This document shows positions 6,618-8,767 of a stretch of 8,767 nucleotides of DNA, piece by piece. The notes under the pieces were generated by a model. The model was not told the origin of the DNA, searched no databases, and worked only from the letters and a program-made list of their open reading frames with translations. The translations under genes and the position numbers were made by a program. Numbering within the stretch: the stretch's first letter is position 1; each line of letters begins with the position of its first letter. Source of the DNA: Prevotellaceae bacterium (GTDB lineage Bacteria > Bacteroidota > Bacteroidia > Bacteroidales > UBA932). The DNA lies in assembly GCA_031289995.1 (NCBI GenBank), contig JAITOI010000074.1, forward strand, positions 1 through 8,767. Direction: 5' to 3'.

Positions 6618-8549
6618 ATGGCAAACAACATAAAAAACCTGTTGCTTTTGGCTTGCGCCTCGGTGGCGCTTTTGGGTGGCTGCGGCGACCCCGTGTACCC
6701 CAACCTCGACAAGCCCGACCCCAACCGTGCGGCGGCTAACGACATCGTGTCGTTCAGCATCGACCTCACGGAGTATCCCGCCTACCAGAGCGGCGATAAG
6801 ATTACCACCACGGCTGACGCCACGAGCGGCGTGCTGAGCGTGGTGGTGCCCTGGTACGTGAGCACCCTGCTTCGTCCCGTTGTGGAGGTGCCTCAGGGCG
6901 CTACGGTGGCGCCAATTTCGGGCAGCGTGCACGACTTTTCGGAGCCGATAGCCTACACGGTGCGCGCGGAAAACGGCGACAAGCAAGTCTGGGAGGTGCA
7001 GGTGAAGTGGCTCGACGAGCCGGAGCCTGCCCGCGACGACGACCCTCAGCATCCGCTGGGCGAAACGGACAAGTACAAGGTGTACTCCATTCCGACGTAC
7101 AGCAACGCCTACATCTCGACCGACGCCAAGGGCACGACGGTGGGTCAGGGCGCCTCGCTGAGCAGCACGAACGGCGTTACCTGGACCACCAGCGGTGCGA
7201 CAGGCCGCATCAGCATCTTCTTCACGGTGCACTTCCACGGCGAGCTGCAAATGGCGCTGCGCGGACGCTCGGGGGGAACCCTCGAAACGCCCAACCAGCT
7301 TAACGTGCGGGCCTACGTGAACGGCGACTTGGCCTACGTCGACGAGGAGGACTACGACCACACCTACACCTACGGCGCCGTTAGCACAACCGATACGCTG
7401 GTGCTCCACCGCCTTGTCCTACCCGAAGTGCCGGCAGGGCACGCGGCCAACGTGGTTGAGCTCAACCTGGGCGTGGTGGGCGCTCGCAACGGCACCTACT
7501 ACTTCCGCTTCCCCGAGCTGCTGGTGTCGGGCTGGGCAACGCGCGGCACGGGCGGCATCAACAGCACAGGGCTGAACTGGGTGCCCTCGGCCAGCGCCAG
7601 CTATGGTCGCCGCGGCCCCTCGGTGCACATGACGCCGACCAAGCCCGACGGCGACATGGAGTACTTCTACAGCGAGGTGTTTATCCCCGAAGGCCAGGAC
7701 GTGATTGGCTCGTACTTCATGTGCAACGGCTTTAGCCAAGGCTACGCCGGCATTCAGGTGAACTCGCTTACGGAGCGGCGCATGCTGTTTTCGGTGTGGT
7801 CGCCTGTTACCACCGACGACCCCACGATGATGGGCAAGTACTCGCCCCAGCTGGTGCGGGTGAACAACCAGGCGGCCTACCGCTCGAGCTTTACCTACAC
7901 GGTGTTTGGCGGCGAAGGCTCCGGCGGTCAAAGCTACCTCCGGCACATGTGGCAGGGAGGCCGCACGCTGAAGGTGCTCACCCGCGTGCGCCCGCATCCC
8001 GAGCCGGAGCGCTTCCCCAACTCGTCGCTCTACAAGGCCTGGTTTCACAACGGCACGGAGTGGATTTTCATTGCCGAATGGCGGCGCATTGAGCTGGATG
8101 CGGCGGACAACAACGGCGTGCAGCCCACGCCAAAATGGTACACCGGCGCCTACCACTTCTTGGAGAACTTCAACACCGCCACCGGCCACCTGACGCGCTA
8201 CGGCACCTGGAACAACGACTACTACATTGGCGCCAACGGCACGTTCCACGAGACTACCGTCTACAACTTTACCAACGATGCCACCGCCGGCGCCCTCGAG
8301 CGCATTGACTACCAAGGCGGCGTTTTGCCGGCGGACGACCCGCAGTCGGGCTCCATGTTCCTGAAGATGGGCGGATACTTTACCGACAACATACCCGGCG
8401 GCACGAAGTTTGAGAAGCCAGCCTTCGGCAATCGCCCGACGATAGACTTTGCGGCGCTCAACGCGATGGGGACGGATGATCCGGATACGGATAAGGTGCT
8501 GACGGGGGGGACTACGCCGCTGGATGGAAGCGAGAAATACAATGAATAG
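6618..8549 (+). CDS. DUF3472-family lipoprotein with N-terminal DUF5018-like domain
   Basis: This predicted cell-surface lipoprotein of 643 residues has no established function. Lipobox LGGC gives acylated Cys22, followed by a proline-rich linker. Residues about 41-132 resemble the PKD/IPT-like DUF5018 domain: NDIVSFSIDL, VVVPWYVSTLLRPVVEVPQGATVAPISG, DFSEPIAYTVRAENG, then WEVQVKW. Residues about 152-312 form a beta-rich module that may be DUF5077-like, which often precedes DUF3472. Residues about 325-590 match DUF3472: GRRGPSVHM at 330-338, then GSYFMCNGF, GYAGIQVNS, ERRMLFSVWSP, FGGEGSGGQSYL at 430-441, FLENFNTATG near 514-523 and FLKMGGYF at 581-588. A tail of about 50 residues, rich in P, D and T, follows. 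DUF3472 proteins occur in PULs, and whether they bind or cleave glycans is unknown to me. The gene closes the operon, 19 nt after its neighbour. Confidence 0.85.
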   Translation: MANNIKNLLLLACASVALLGGCGDPVYPNLDKPDPNRAAANDIVSFSIDLTEYPAYQSGDKITTTADATSGVLSVVVPWYVSTLLRPVVEVPQGATVAPISGSVHDFSEPIAYTVRAENGDKQVWEVQVKWLDEPEPARDDDPQHPLGETDKYKVYSIPTYSNAYISTDAKGTTVGQGASLSSTNGVTWTTSGATGRISIFFTVHFHGELQMALRGRSGGTLETPNQLNVRAYVNGDLAYVDEEDYDHTYTYGAVSTTDTLVLHRLVLPEVPAGHAANVVELNLGVVGARNGTYYFRFPELLVSGWATRGTGGINSTGLNWVPSASASYGRRGPSVHMTPTKPDGDMEYFYSEVFIPEGQDVIGSYFMCNGFSQGYAGIQVNSLTERRMLFSVWSPVTTDDPTMMGKYSPQLVRVNNQAAYRSSFTYTVFGGEGSGGQSYLRHMWQGGRTLKVLTRVRPHPEPERFPNSSLYKAWFHNGTEWIFIAEWRRIELDAADNNGVQPTPKWYTGAYHFLENFNTATGHLTRYGTWNNDYYIGANGTFHETTVYNFTNDATAGALERIDYQGGVLPADDPQSGSMFLKMGGYFTDNIPGGTKFEKPAFGNRPTIDFAALNAMGTDDPDTDKVLTGGTTPLDGSEKYNE

Positions 8550-8553
8550 TTTT

Positions 8554-8587
8554 ATAGTGAATAGTGAATAGTGAATAGTGGCAGAGA

Positions 8588-8610
<23 letters not shown>
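8554..8610 (+). terminator. Long hairpin built of inverted heptamers, possible terminator
   Basis: Rightward AGTGAAT-type units at 8554-8580 face ATTCACT-type units from 8588. Positions 8563-8578 pair perfectly with 8588-8603 (16 bp) around a 9-nt loop, and the stem continues imperfectly outward to about 8556/8610. It begins a few bases after the operon's last stop codon. No T-tract follows, so it is not a classical intrinsic terminator, but it could halt polymerase or protect the 3' end of the mRNA. Confidence 0.5.

Positions 8611-8767
<157 letters not shown>

Noticed and set aside
6528..8315. Two minus-strand open frames of nearly 300 codons each (6528-7409, 7419-8315)
   Set aside because: They are shadows of the fourth gene, with biased composition and no recognisable motif.

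Overview
This window looks like the transport and surface-binding core of a polysaccharide utilisation locus (PUL) from a member of the Bacteroidota, most likely a Bacteroidales species with GC-rich coding DNA. The taxonomic call rests on four things: a SusC/SusD pair, a BACON-like plus F5/8C lipoprotein, a DUF3472-type lipoprotein, and a promoter matching the Bacteroidota housekeeping consensus (TTTG, 20 nt, TAnnTTTG). The genus cannot be fixed from this sequence.

Layout. Positions 1-1014 are AT-rich and I see no convincing protein gene there. The segment holds three copies of a ~68-bp core (the first two at a 110-bp period), a degenerate 10-bp array, a consensus promoter at 617-648, and a 28-bp array starting just after the promoter. 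A leader of about 360 nt follows, with three hairpins, a run of 11 C and a doubtful 71-codon leader ORF. Positions 1015-8549 carry four same-strand genes with gaps of 20, 38 and 19 nt and no obvious terminator between them: susC-like, susD-like, a BACON-like/F5/8C lipoprotein and a DUF5018-like/DUF3472 lipoprotein. They are very probably one operon. From 8550 to the window end there is only a heptanucleotide satellite, which starts as an inverted repeat able to form a 16-bp perfect stem and then runs as direct repeats past the edge.

How the genes work together (inference from family knowledge). The SusD-like and two further lipoproteins would capture a glycan at the cell surface, and the SusC-like TonB-dependent channel would import oligosaccharides into the periplasm. 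No recognisable catalytic glycoside hydrolase, lyase, sulfatase or regulator is present in the window, so the substrate cannot be named. The 643-residue DUF3472 protein is the least understood part and the best candidate for new biochemistry. The unusual repeat content and the leader architecture are the best candidates for undescribed regulation or genome dynamics.
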